From assembly GCA_003024985.2 (NCBI GenBank), contig PXIH01S0064429.1: DNA of 10,127 nt. One strand, given 5' to 3'. Below are positions 1 to 7,482 of this stretch, piece after piece. The DNA is from Euperipatoides rowelli (taxonomy: Eukaryota > Onychophora > Udeonychophora > Euonychophora > Peripatopsidae). The position numbers and the translations under genes are program-made. Under the pieces are notes generated by a model, which made no database searches, was not told where the DNA came from, and saw only the letters and a list, made by a program, of their open reading frames with translations. The stretch's first letter is position 1, and each line of letters begins with the position of its first letter.

Positions 1-540
1 AATAAAACAATAATTTATTTTACGATGCCTATTAGGTTTCCTATTTTTGCAAGAAATTTGCTTGCTCAAAGGGCAAAAATATATCGATTGTAAAAACAAA
101 ATAAAAGATTTTTTTTAAACATAAATAAAAAATGCTAATTTTATATAACCTCACTAACTATTTCTTGTTATTCAATATTTATTTTATTGCTTAAAACAGC
201 AATAATTTAATAAAAAACAATACAATTCATAAAAACAAATTATTTATCCAATTTTGTTTGTTTAATTTTTTTGTTTAGACAGTATAAATTTTTATTTAGT
301 TTCATTGTGTTTTGAAATGTATTATTAACAAGTTGTTAAGTATTTTTGTGACATTTTGTAAAACGCACTAATAATTAAGTCATTATTAAAGTTTGCTATA
401 CGAATAGATACAAATCAATGATCCTCTATTTTATTTTTTAAACTAACGCAAAGTACAGTTCTTATAAAAGGTAAGTAAGTCATTTCAATATTCTGGGTTA
501 GGAAATAGTAATTATTTTACTGTAAAATAAAAATATAAAT
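1..540. other. AT-rich stretch without a recognisable gene
   Basis: All six frames are broken by frequent stops and the base composition is close to pure A/T with homopolymer runs. I see no protein similarity, RNA gene or tandem repeat. The only local structure is a perfect 9-bp palindrome with a one-base centre at 512-530 (TTATTTTAC/GTAAAATAA), which could arise by chance in such AT-rich DNA. Because a retroelement remnant on the minus strand ends near 560, part of this stretch could be its 3' untranslated tail. That is inference only. Confidence 0.6.
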
Positions 541-559
541 TATTTTAAATGTAAAATAC

Positions 560-1150
560 AATATTCACTGCTTGGTGAAGATCTTTCCTATATTTCTCCA
601 GGAACTGCAATTTTCATCAATTCCTTTCTACCCAGTGCCCATAAAACTTTGTTATTTCATTTGCCTATCTGAAATGACATCAATCATGGTCATTTTTTTG
701 TTCCTGGGAACATAGTTGAGTATTTCTGTAGTCCATTTTTTACTTACCTTTACGCTTTATATTATTTTCATTTTGTTATATTTATTTACTCTTTTAATAG
801 CATCACAAACTTTTCTTAGAGATCTAATTATTGATACCATCGTCTTTCTATTCTTCTTTAGTATGCATGTATTCAGAATTCTCTGAGTCACTTTTTTACT
901 CCAACTATGCGTCAAGGGTCTAGGTTTTCAGCTCCATAATTATCATCACTGGTNGTACACATTGGTCAAAAACCTATTTAAACATAAGAACAGTTCTACT
1001 TTAAAAATAATATTTAATTTTCCAAAGTCACTCCAAGCTACTTTCCAATTATCTGTCGATTTCACACATCTGTTTTTTTTTTTTTTACTTCTGGATATCA
1101 ACTGGCCCAGACAAATATAGTTAGTGACCACTTTAACCCTAAATTGCATA
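560..1150 (-). pseudogene. RTE-like non-LTR retrotransposon reverse transcriptase, decayed C-terminal fragment
   Basis: Read on the minus strand, several blocks appear in the order found at the C-terminal end of RTE-type LINE ORFs. At 1119-1087 there is YICLGQLISRS, like the family's 'YLGQ.IS' motif. At 1035-1000 a 'AWSDFGKL' segment matches the usual 'GWAAFGKL'. At 990-970 FLCLNRF matches 'PLCLKRKV'. At 891-861 VTQRILNTC resembles the segment after 'YG.ETW'. At 735-703 WTTEILNYVPR matches the terminal 'RWTKRILEWRPR' region. The blocks need frame changes and contain stops, so the gene is dead. The catalytic fingers and palm (the YADD box) and the endonuclease domain are absent, which is typical of 5' truncation during LINE insertion. 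Family knowledge says the intact protein nicks target DNA and reverse transcribes its own RNA. Assignment to the RTE clade rather than another LINE clade is moderate; RT-like origin is stronger. One ambiguous base (n) lies at 954. Confidence 0.6.
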
Positions 1151-1430
1151 ACAGGGCCTGACAGTCTCTAATCAAAGTAGTATTCAATATAATTTCTTTA
1201 AATTTCAATTGTTTACACTGGCATTCTTTCTATTCCTTAATTTTATTGTTTTAATAATATTCTATGGTTTTATTAATAAAAAATAGTAATAGATATCTAT
1301 TTGTAAAATAGTAACGGAAGAGCATAGTAATGCTTGACGGGCACTATATTTAGATTTATAGAAAAATTCAGTTTTAATATTAGAATTTTTGATTTTTTTT
1401 TTTTTTTTGGCAAGTTTTATGTTGTTACTG
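1151..1430. other. AT-rich spacer between retroelement remnant and palindrome array
   Basis: No open frame or family similarity was found. At 1333-1342 the sequence TTGACGGGC is the reverse complement of the GCCCGTCAA core of the repeat array that starts at 1431. The array family may therefore begin here with one inverted half-copy. A run of 18 T at 1393-1408 and nearby interrupts the stretch. Confidence 0.4.
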
Positions 1431-1499
1431 GTTTAAAAGCCCGTCAAAATTGACGGACATTAATTTCTTCCTTCTTAGCTTGCTATACTTAAAAGCCCG

Positions 1500-1612
1500 C
1501 ATCTATGAACAGAAAATAAAGCAAAAACATATTTGGTCATCATCGGCTCACAGAAGATGATGGCCGAGAGCGTGACAGACATCATGAACAAAGTTGCCTT
1601 TAATTATAGTTA
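1500..1612 (+). repeat. Interspersed hairpin block, copy 1
   Basis: The block begins CATCTATGAACAGAAAATA and ends near AGTTAGACTAG. In the middle, CATCATCGGCTC faces GAAGATGATGG, followed by CCGAGAGCGTGACAGACATC. It is richer in G/C than its surroundings and recurs three more times in the window, always beside TTAAAAGCCC units. It could be internal sequence of the same non-autonomous transposon family. No coding frame is conserved between copies. Confidence 0.75.
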
Positions 1613-1739
1613 GACTAGTTTAAAAGCCTGTCAAAACTGATGGACATTAATTTCCTTCTTCTTAGTTTGCTATATTTAAAAGCCCACCAAAAAGTGACTC
1701 CTTCTTAGCTTGCTATACTTAAAAGCACGTCAAAAGAGA

Positions 1740-1856
1740 CATCTATGGAAAGAAAATAGAGGAAAAACATCATTGGGCGTCATTGGCTCGCCAAAGATGG
1801 CCGAGTAGCATGACAGACATCATGACTAAACTTGTCTATTATTATAGTTAGACTAG
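1740..1856 (+). repeat. Interspersed hairpin block, copy 2
   Basis: This is the same block as at 1500-1612 in the same orientation (CATCTATGGAAAGAAAATA through TAGTTAGACTAG). The hairpin is weakened here because the GATGATGG arm has shrunk to AAGATGG. Spacing from copy 1 is about 240 bp, so block plus flanking 55-bp units was probably duplicated together. Confidence 0.75.
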
Positions 1857-2190
1857 TTTAAAAGCCCTTCAAAAATGACGGACATTAATTTCTTACTTGC
1901 TATACTTAAAAGCCCGTCATTAATTTCTTCCTTCTTAGCTTGCTATACTTAAAAGCCCATCAAATATGACGCTTTTTAATTTTATTCCTTCTTAGCTTGC
2001 TATACTTAAAAGCCCGTCATTTTGACGGACATTAATTTCTTCCTTCTTAGCTTGCTATACTTAAAAGCCCGTCATTTTGACGGACATTAATTTCTTCCTT
2101 CTTAGCTTGCTATACTTAAAATCCTGTCAAAAATGACCGACTTTAATTTCATCTTTCTTAGCTTGCTATACTGCTATACTTAAAAGCTCA

Positions 2191-2310
2191 CATCTATCAA
2201 GAGAAAATAGAGCGGAAACATCTTAGGCCATCATCGGCTCGTGCCGAAGATGATGGCCGAGAGCGTGACAGTCATCATGACCCCACTTGCTTTTATTATA
2301 TTTAGAAGAT
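2191..2310 (+). repeat. Interspersed hairpin block, copy 3, with the best-preserved stem-loop
   Basis: This copy (CATCTATCAAGAGAAAATA onward) holds the strongest stem-loop at 2226-2258. GGCCATCAT pairs with ATGATGGCC (9 bp), then CGGC pairs with GCCG (4 bp) around a TCGT loop, with AAG bulged on one side. It directly precedes the transposase remnant starting at 2342, so it may be subterminal sequence of that element. I see no polymerase III boxes or ribozyme core, so a functional RNA is not supported. Confidence 0.75.
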
Positions 2311-2341
2311 TCTTTATTTTGGTAACAATTTTTTTTTTTGT

Positions 2342-2984
2342 TCTCCTGAATTTCTACCTAATAAAAATCATCCTATATTTTCAACATTATTTGGATAACG
2401 AAAAAATATAACAATTGCTTCAAATGTTCCAAAAAGAAAAGAAAACCCTTGATTTTTATGTCTACTATGCATAATAATGGACCAATTATTATTGATTAAA
2501 GATGACAAACTGATTTCAGAAATAAATCACTATTATAACAAAACCAAAGGAGGATTTGATACATTTAATCAGCTTATACAAGAGAATATGATATAACAAA
2601 AATCAAATTGTTGGCCTTTTTTATGAATGTGTTAAATGCCGCACTGTAATCGTTGCATTATGTTTTATGGCCAAAAAATTTTCATTTTGGAATGATGCAA
2701 AGGAGAACAAAAGAAATATATTTCAAAGAAATGAGAGAAGTATCCAGTCCTACCACACATTCAACGATGACAACATTTTCCTGACTTACGTCAAACTGTA
2801 AAAAAAAATGCTATAGCTGAGTATCTAGAATATGGTATTCCTCACAATCCCACAATCCGGACCATCAAAAATTTCAAAAAAAGGATAAAGTTATGAAATG
2901 ATGACATGCCATATTTGTGCCTATGAAAAGGCAAAAATGCAAAAGCAGTGTTGCAATTTATGTAATAAAAGTGGTTGTAATTAA
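2342..2984 (+). pseudogene. piggyBac-type transposase, C-terminal half, multiply frameshifted
   Basis: An intact piggyBac transposase cuts and pastes DNA at TTAA sites using a catalytic triad of aspartates. Several family blocks are visible in order. SPEFLPNKNHP...STLFG occurs at 2342-2395. MSTMHNNGPIIID at 2458-2496 matches the conserved 'STMH' strand. SEINHYYNKTKGGFDTFNQ at 2516-2572 matches the family's 'YN.TKGGVD..DQ' block, which carries the last catalytic Asp. A decayed 'FFMNVLNAAL...YVLW' helix follows near 2615-2669. A cysteine-rich tail (MTCHICAYEK...CCNLCNKSGCN, with CxxC, CCxxC and a final Cys) occupies 2901-2984 and ends in TAA. Blocks lie in different frames and stops interrupt them (for example TAA at 2594-2596), so the protein is not made. 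The N-terminal half, with the first catalytic residues, is missing. Family identity is secure; which subfamily is unknown. Confidence 0.88.
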
Positions 2985-3137
2985 CAATCCACTGTTATCA
3001 GAACCTGTTTGCTTGCCAGAAATAGCATTTTTTATCCAATCTTTGAAAATGTTTTAAGTTTAAATGGACTTCTGAATTAATATTTTATTATATTATTAGT
3101 TTAAAAACCCGTTAAAAATGATGGGGGGGGGGATAAA
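2985..3137 (+). repeat. Presumed 3' end of the piggyBac-like element, with terminal-type motif at 3099-3122
   Basis: After the transposase stop there is about 115 bp of AT-rich sequence, then GTTTAAAAACCCGTTAAAAATGATGG at 3099-3124, a degenerate version of the TTAA/CCCGTCA palindrome found upstream from 1431. The preceding TTATTATATTATTAG also resembles the sequence before upstream copies at 1618 and 1857. It is followed by ten Gs (3123-3132) that face a C5 run at 3142-3146. I infer the motif marks or lies near the right end of the element. Confidence 0.45.
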
Positions 3138-3802
3138 TAATCCCCCTCTCCCACCCTTCCCCAAACCCCTTCTACACACATCTCCCCCACTATCCCACCC
3201 CCACACACCCATTGGTTTCCCACCTCTTCTGTTAGTTTATAAACAAAATCAATACCTAAGAGTATCTGAGTACATAAGAATACCTAAGAGTACCTAAAAT
3301 ACCTAAGAATACCTAAGAATACTACCTAAGAATACCTAAGAGTACCTAAAGTACCTAAGAATACCTAAGAATACTACCTAAGAATACCTAAGAGTACCTA
3401 AGAGTAATATGTTTAAAAATAATTAAATTGATTAAAGTAGCTGGCTGTATGTTTATCAGACTAACTCTTCTTCAAGCATGACTGACAAACCAAAATAAAT
3501 GCTCCCCCTCCCCCACCCCCAACATTTCCCTCGCCCCCTCTCACACAACCATTGATTGCCCACCTCCTTTGTTAGTTTAAAAATGAAACCCATACCTAAG
3601 AGAACCTAAGAGTAATATGTTTAAAAATAATTAAATGGATTAAAGGAATTGGTTGTATGTTTATCAGACTAATGTTTCTTCATGATAGAATTAACAAAAA
3701 TCAATGTTCCCCCTCCTTCCCCACCCCTTCCCCCCAAACCTCTACCCCTTCCTCACACCCATTGGTTTCCCAACTCCCTGTTAATTTAAAAATGAAACCC
3801 AT

Positions 3803-3985
3803 ACCTAAGAGTACCTAAGATTATCTAAAAATACCTAAGAATACCTAAGAACACCTAAGAATACCTAAGAATACTTAAGAGTACCTTAGGTACTCTTAGG
3901 TATTCTTAGGTTTTCTTAGGTATTCTTAGGTATTATTTGGCTTATGTATTCTTAGGGACTCTTAAGTAAAGAATACAAAGCCTAA
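3803..3985. repeat. Large inverted repeat of the decamer array, centred at 3887
   Basis: The decamer array runs forward (ACCTAAG) to 3886, then as its reverse complement (CTTAGGT) from 3888. The core is perfect: AAGAGTACCT, one T, AGGTACTCTT (3877-3897). It continues with scattered mismatches for at least 35-40 bp on each side (left unit ACTTAAGAGT against right ACTCTTAGGT). Weaker inverted units continue to about 3970 (TATTCTTAGGGACTCTTAAG). The forward orientation resumes at 4004. Confidence 0.85.
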
Positions 3986-4003
3986 TAATATTTAATTAAC
4001 AAC

Positions 4004-4150
4004 ACCTAAGAATTCCTAAGAAAACCTAAGAATACCTAAGAGTAACTAAAATATTTAAGAATACCTATGAGTACCTAAGAATACCTAAGAGTCCCTAAGA
4101 ATAACTGAGAGTACCTAACAGTACCTAAAATACCTAAGAATACTTAAGAA
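4004..4150 (+). repeat. Decamer array resuming in forward orientation
   Basis: About fourteen degenerate ACCTAAGAAT-type decamers run in tandem, more diverged (AACTAAAATA, CCCTAAGAAT) than those before 3886. Together with 3803-3985 this gives a forward, inverted, forward layout, so the middle block may have been inverted in place or arose by foldback copying. Confidence 0.8.
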
Positions 4151-4200
4151 CTATCCCTATTGCTTAAAAATAATTAAATTGATTAAAGTAATTTATTAGC

Positions 4201-4270
4201 GAACGCCTGCCGAAGAAAGCTGAAAGCGTGGCAGTTTCCGACCATGACCAAACTTGCTTATTATTATATT
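4201..4270 (+). repeat. Interspersed hairpin block, copy 4 (partial)
   Basis: GCCGAAGAAAGCTGAAAGCG followed by TGGCAG...CATGACCAAACTTGCTTATTATTATATT is alignable by eye with the right half of copies 1-3 (GCCGAAGATGATGGCCGAGAGCGTGACAG...). It lies 2 kb away, beyond the higher-order repeat. The pair of blocks at 2191 and 4201 therefore brackets the transposase remnant and the nested repeat, and may mark the limits of a composite element. Confidence 0.55.
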
Positions 4271-5524
4271 AGATATAAAAAAAATAATAATAAAAACATG
4301 TTTTTCTCAATGAAATAATCTATTGAGCCTCATAGGCACTAATATGCCTTTTAGGGACATGAGGAAATAGGCCATTTATGGTTAAGTATGTTACATATAT
4401 TTCAATTACTATAGGTGACATAAATAATATGTTAAACATCATTTTGGTCTTTCCCAGATTAATTTTGAGTTAGCCTCACTCAGGGTTTTGACTTGAAACA
4501 AGTGATGGATATCAGCTATAAAAATAAATAACTTACTAGACCATTGATTGTCTCCATTCCAATCTGATCTTGAAAGATGTCATGTGTAGAATAGTTGTAA
4601 ATAACGTTTGTCAGTAGATATCACCATAATATTTTTTAGTATTGTTAGTTTACTGTAGATGTTGTCTCCTAATATGTTTTTTTTTTTGTTTGATTGCACA
4701 AAATTTGTAAGATTTTATACTCGTAGACAACATCAACTTCTAGTTTAAGTAAGACAATCCCGTTTGGGTAAAAAACAAAATATTAAATAACCCATTTTTT
4801 TTTTATAATAGTAAAAATGTTTATCAAAAGAAACCGACAGATTTTATAGATCAGCATAATATAGGTATGTGTGTGGGGGAGGGGAGGCAGCTAGCTACTT
4901 TGGACAAAATATGCAAATCTTTTTTTTCCATATTGGCAACAATATTAATATTTTAGAAATGCCTATAATAATCTAAAGAATTAAAAGTTTTGATTATTTT
5001 AATTTAAACCATAGGTTCGAATAAAATTTTGAAAAATAGTTTGTAAATGTTTCATCTGTGTAACTTAGAGTTTGTATTGATTACTTTATTTTACAAATAA
5101 ACATACAAAATGAAAATTCATATAACGATTATTTGTCAAGTTCACCGATAAGTCTAACTCTTTAATATTCTTTTTTTTTTTTTTTCAAACACGTTAAGGG
5201 TAAGTGATTTATGAGATTTTTGCTATCAAGTAGCCTAATAAATTATAGGAATAAACTTATACACCAGGCAATTTTTAATTTTATTCATGGTATTTATTTT
5301 AATATTGTCCTTCATTATCTTAATTTTCTGTTTGTAATCCGAATTCCGAATGCTTGGCTACTATGGCTTATTTTTAAAAATAATTTTATAATTTTAAGCT
5401 TCAAGGTGTCTTATTTACAACATCTTTCTTTACTACGTTGTAGGACATAGGTAGAGATATAGATGTACATAAAATAACTATTGTAGATCCATCACTGTTT
5501 GTTTCCTTAAAGAAGGTAAACTTC
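4271..5524. other. Gene-free AT-rich stretch
   Basis: I see no protein family, RNA gene or organised repeat. The longest open frame (5211-5450, plus strand, 79 codons) encodes an Ile/Leu/Phe-rich sequence that AT-rich DNA gives by chance. It has no recognisable motif. A short G-rich tract (GTGTGTGGGGGAGGGGAGG, 4869-4887) is the only marked compositional departure. Confidence 0.55.
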
Positions 5525-5578
5525 CAGGGGTGCACTAATATTTTTTTTTTGTGGGCCAAATAAGTTTGAGAACCTCTG
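5525..5578. mobile_element. Possible hAT-type transposon ends, nearly abutting
   Basis: The right edge, read in reverse complement, begins CAGAGGTTCTCAAACTTATT followed by TGGCCCAC. This closely resembles the terminal inverted repeats of many hAT (Charlie-like) non-autonomous elements, 'CAG.GGTTCTCAAACTTTTTTGGCCC'. The left edge starts CAGGGGTGCACTAATATTTT, a weaker version of the same terminus. The whole is only 54 bp, so it would be an extreme internal deletion or a solo end beside a chance CAGGGGTG. I see no matching 8-bp target duplication (left TAAACTTC, right ATTTAAAC). The right terminus is the stronger part of the call. Confidence 0.4.
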
Positions 5579-6306
5579 ATTTAAACTGATAAATTCATAT
5601 GCATTCATACTCTCAGTTTTAATGTCTATATCCAAAGTACTTTTTGTTGCTGTTTTTTTATATCAAAAAATTAAAAAACAGTTAAATTTCACTTACAAAT
5701 TATTTTTAAGTTAATTGCATATCTTTGTAAAGATATATTTATTATAAATTCCCATGAATTTGAAACTGTATAATAGGACATAAACCACATAGTAAAACAG
5801 TTAAAACAGTGCTGATAGGTAGGGTTATAAACCTATACTTTTTATAAGTACAATATGATGGAAACCATGGGAAAATTCTGAGAATGGTAGTAGATTATGT
5901 GTTACTGTTGATGAAAACATTCAGAGTATGCTAAGTTTATGAAGAATGGAAAGTGGAAACAGTCTGGCAAGTTACTGCAAGTAATTCTTATTAGTAAACT
6001 GTCTTAGAGAATCTGTATTGTGAAACCACTGCAAATACTGCATAAATAGACAATCAACTACTTTGTATATAATTAAAAAAAAACACACAACGATCATATT
6101 TATGTGGAATTCAAACCAACAATGTCCGAATTGGCAAGCTGCCTTCTTACCAACTATTCAACCAGGACATCAACATCACTTTACATATAATATTCTATAT
6201 AGGACTAATAGTCACTTGCTCATTTTATACATAATATTTTTTCTACTGCATATATTAAAGATTCATAAAATCAATCAATCAGAGTAAACAATTACAAATA
6301 ACAATT
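5579..6306. other. AT-rich stretch without a supported gene
   Basis: An open frame at 6063-6287 (74 codons, plus strand) contains a hydrophobic run near its C-terminus. It has no family signature, no supporting splice or initiation context, and begins in an A-rich stretch. No repeat or RNA was found here. Confidence 0.5.
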
Positions 6307-6966
6307 ATGCCATCTGAGACATACTGTATGCCATCTGAGACATAATTATGTCATCTGAGACATATGTCATCTGAGACAATGTCATCTGAGGCATATGCCA
6401 TCTGAGACATATGCCACCTGAGACAATACCATCTGAAACATATGCCATTTGAGACAATACCATTTGAGACAAATCCCATCTGAGACAATACCATCTGAGA
6501 CGCATGCCACCTGAGACATATGCAATCAGAAACAAAACCATCTGAGGCACATGCCATCTGAGGCATAATTAACCCATCTGAGACATATACCATCTGATAC
6601 ATATGTCATCTAAGACATGTTATCTGAGACATATACCATCTGAGACACATTCTATCTGAGACATATGCCATTTAACACATATACCATCTGAGACACATGT
6701 CATCTGAGACATATGCCATCTGAGACATATGCTATCTAACACATATGCCATCTGAGACACATTTCATCTGAGACATATGCCATCTGAGACATGCCATCTA
6801 ACACATATACCATCTGAGAGAAATGTATTCTGAGACAAATGCTATCTGAGACATATGCCATCTAACACATATACCATCTGAGACACATGTCATCTGAGAC
6901 ATATGCCATCTGAGACATATGTCATCTGAGACATATACCATCTGATACATATGCTATCTGAGACAA
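6307..6966. repeat. 16-bp minisatellite, about forty degenerate units
   Basis: The unit is close to GCCATCTGAGACATAT, repeated in tandem over roughly 660 bp. Common variants are CATCTAACACAT, CATCTGAGACACAT and shortened 14-bp units such as CCATCTGAGACAATA. Internal higher-order copying is visible: a run containing one ATCTAACACAT unit recurs near 6668, 6735, 6793 and 6861. Because 16 is not a multiple of 3, long reverse-strand frames across it (about 80 codons) change register and are artefacts of the repeat, not a protein. A single reversed core, CTCAGATGG, sits just outside at 6992-7000. Confidence 0.92.
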
Positions 6967-7239
6967 TTGCCTTCTGGGTAGGTGTTTGATACTCAGATGG
7001 CTCGTAACAAAATTGTTTTTGGTCTTGCTTAGAATAAATTGTTATAATATAAGGTTTCTGATTTGTTTATGCATTAATTCATTGAATAAATGATAGGATG
7101 AGTTGGTACATACACACATATAGAGAGAGTTAATTAAGTAAATTTCGTATAAATTCAATTTATTTAAAAAAAATTATATATTCATTCATTGGATTATTGT
7201 ATTAGCATAAAGTGATTTACTTATCTAGTAAACTAAATA
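6967..7239. other. AT-rich DNA upstream of the GPCR exon, probably intron
   Basis: No coding frame is seen. It includes simple TACACACATATAGAGAGAG sequence near 7108-7127. If the splice acceptor at 7264 is used, this stretch belongs to an intron in the 5' untranslated region. The partner donor cannot be identified with confidence; GGGTAGGTGT at 6976-6985 is one candidate. Confidence 0.4.
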
Positions 7240-7264
7240 GCTGTTCTTTTGTTTTTTGTTACAG
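7240..7264 (+). promoter_or_regulatory. Putative 3' splice site ahead of the GPCR coding exon
   Basis: GCTGTTCTTTTGTTTTTTGTTACAG is a textbook acceptor: a polypyrimidine tract of about 20 bases followed by ACAG, then GG. It stands out from the surrounding sequence and lies 218 bp before the first ATG. A leader intron followed by one coding exon is a common arrangement for invertebrate class A GPCR genes. Usage is inferred, not shown. Confidence 0.6.
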
Positions 7265-7482
7265 GGATTACACTGTCATCAATAAAATTTCAAAATTTAT
7301 TAATAACACTGTATTATAAGGGTTGGAATTAATCAAAGACAGGATTATACAGGACATTTGCTAGTCCAATTGAGATATTCTGATAGAACATTTTTAACAT
7401 TGGATCATTAAACATTTAAAGTTAATATTTATCAAATTATTTCACGATATTTGAATTAGAATTCATTCTTCAATAACTAGTT
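7265..7482 (+). other. Putative 5' untranslated part of the GPCR exon
   Basis: I find no ATG anywhere in these 218 bases, so the ATG at 7483 would be the first one met by a scanning ribosome. In the frame of the receptor there is a stop (TAA, 7474-7476) just upstream, which fixes the start. The start context has G at -3 and G at +4, which is acceptable. Confidence 0.5.

Larger units (their letters stand above)
1431..2190 (+). repeat. 55-bp tandem repeat array carrying TTAA-bounded CCGTCA/TGACGG palindromes
   Basis: The consensus unit reads TTAA-AAGCCCGTCA-(3-4 nt)-TGACGGACA-TTAA, followed by a spacer (TTTCTTCCTTCTTAGC, then TTGCTATAC). The clearest consecutive units are at 2012 and 2067, giving a period of 55 bp. 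The best palindrome is at 1441-1456, with 7-bp arms around two bases. Further full or partial copies start near 1487, 1619, 1677, 1722, 1858, 1908, 1957 and 2116. Some have lost one palindrome arm, for example the unit near 1908, which runs straight from GTCA into TTAA. TTAA is the target of piggyBac-type transposons, and their ends often begin with CCC. A decayed piggyBac transposase lies just downstream. The array may therefore derive from terminal or subterminal repeats of that element. The repeat itself is seen directly; the origin is inferred. Confidence 0.85.
3138..4200 (+). repeat. Nested higher-order repeat: pyrimidine-rich block, decamer array, linker
   Basis: Three successive copies share the same order. 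A C/T-rich block comes first (3141-3235, 3503-3567, 3709-3780), containing CACCCATTGGTTTCCCA or close variants, then a GTTAGTTTAAAAA stretch. A decamer array ACCTAAGAAT/ACCTAAGAGT follows (3254-3408, 3594-3612, 3803-3886). Then comes a linker with AATATGTTTAAAAATAATT and GATTAAAG, and a TGTATGTTTATCAGACTAA segment seen in the first two copies. A last linker copy is at 4166-4188. Copies differ mainly in decamer number, as expected from slippage. The pyrimidine blocks are near-pure C/T over tens of bases and could adopt non-B structure. No coding potential is seen. Confidence 0.85.

Noticed and set aside
512-530. Perfect AT-rich palindrome
   Set aside because: Nine A/T-dominated base pairs are expected by chance in such sequence and no second copy is seen.
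1431-2310. CRISPR-like appearance of regularly spaced palindromic repeats
   Set aside because: Spacers are also repeated and the unit is 55 bp of near-identical sequence in a eukaryotic, transposon-rich context. No cas gene is present.
2191-2310. Possible self-cleaving ribozyme or tRNA-like RNA in the hairpin block
   Set aside because: No hammerhead core, no A/B boxes and no cloverleaf; the stem-loop alone is not enough.
5211-5450. 79-codon plus-strand frame, hydrophobic
   Set aside because: Composition is what random AT-rich DNA gives; no motif, no splice or start context, no neighbour to support it.
6063-6287. 74-codon plus-strand frame with a hydrophobic C-terminal run that could look like a membrane helix
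   Set aside because: No family signature, and the hydrophobic run is explained by T-rich codons. Considered as a degraded receptor N-terminus but nothing aligns with the GPCR at 7483.
6305-6602. Two overlapping reverse-strand open frames of about 80 codons rich in repeated SQM/SDG words
   Set aside because: They are translations of the 16-bp minisatellite. The unit is not a multiple of three, so frames rotate through the repeat, and there is no signal or family similarity.
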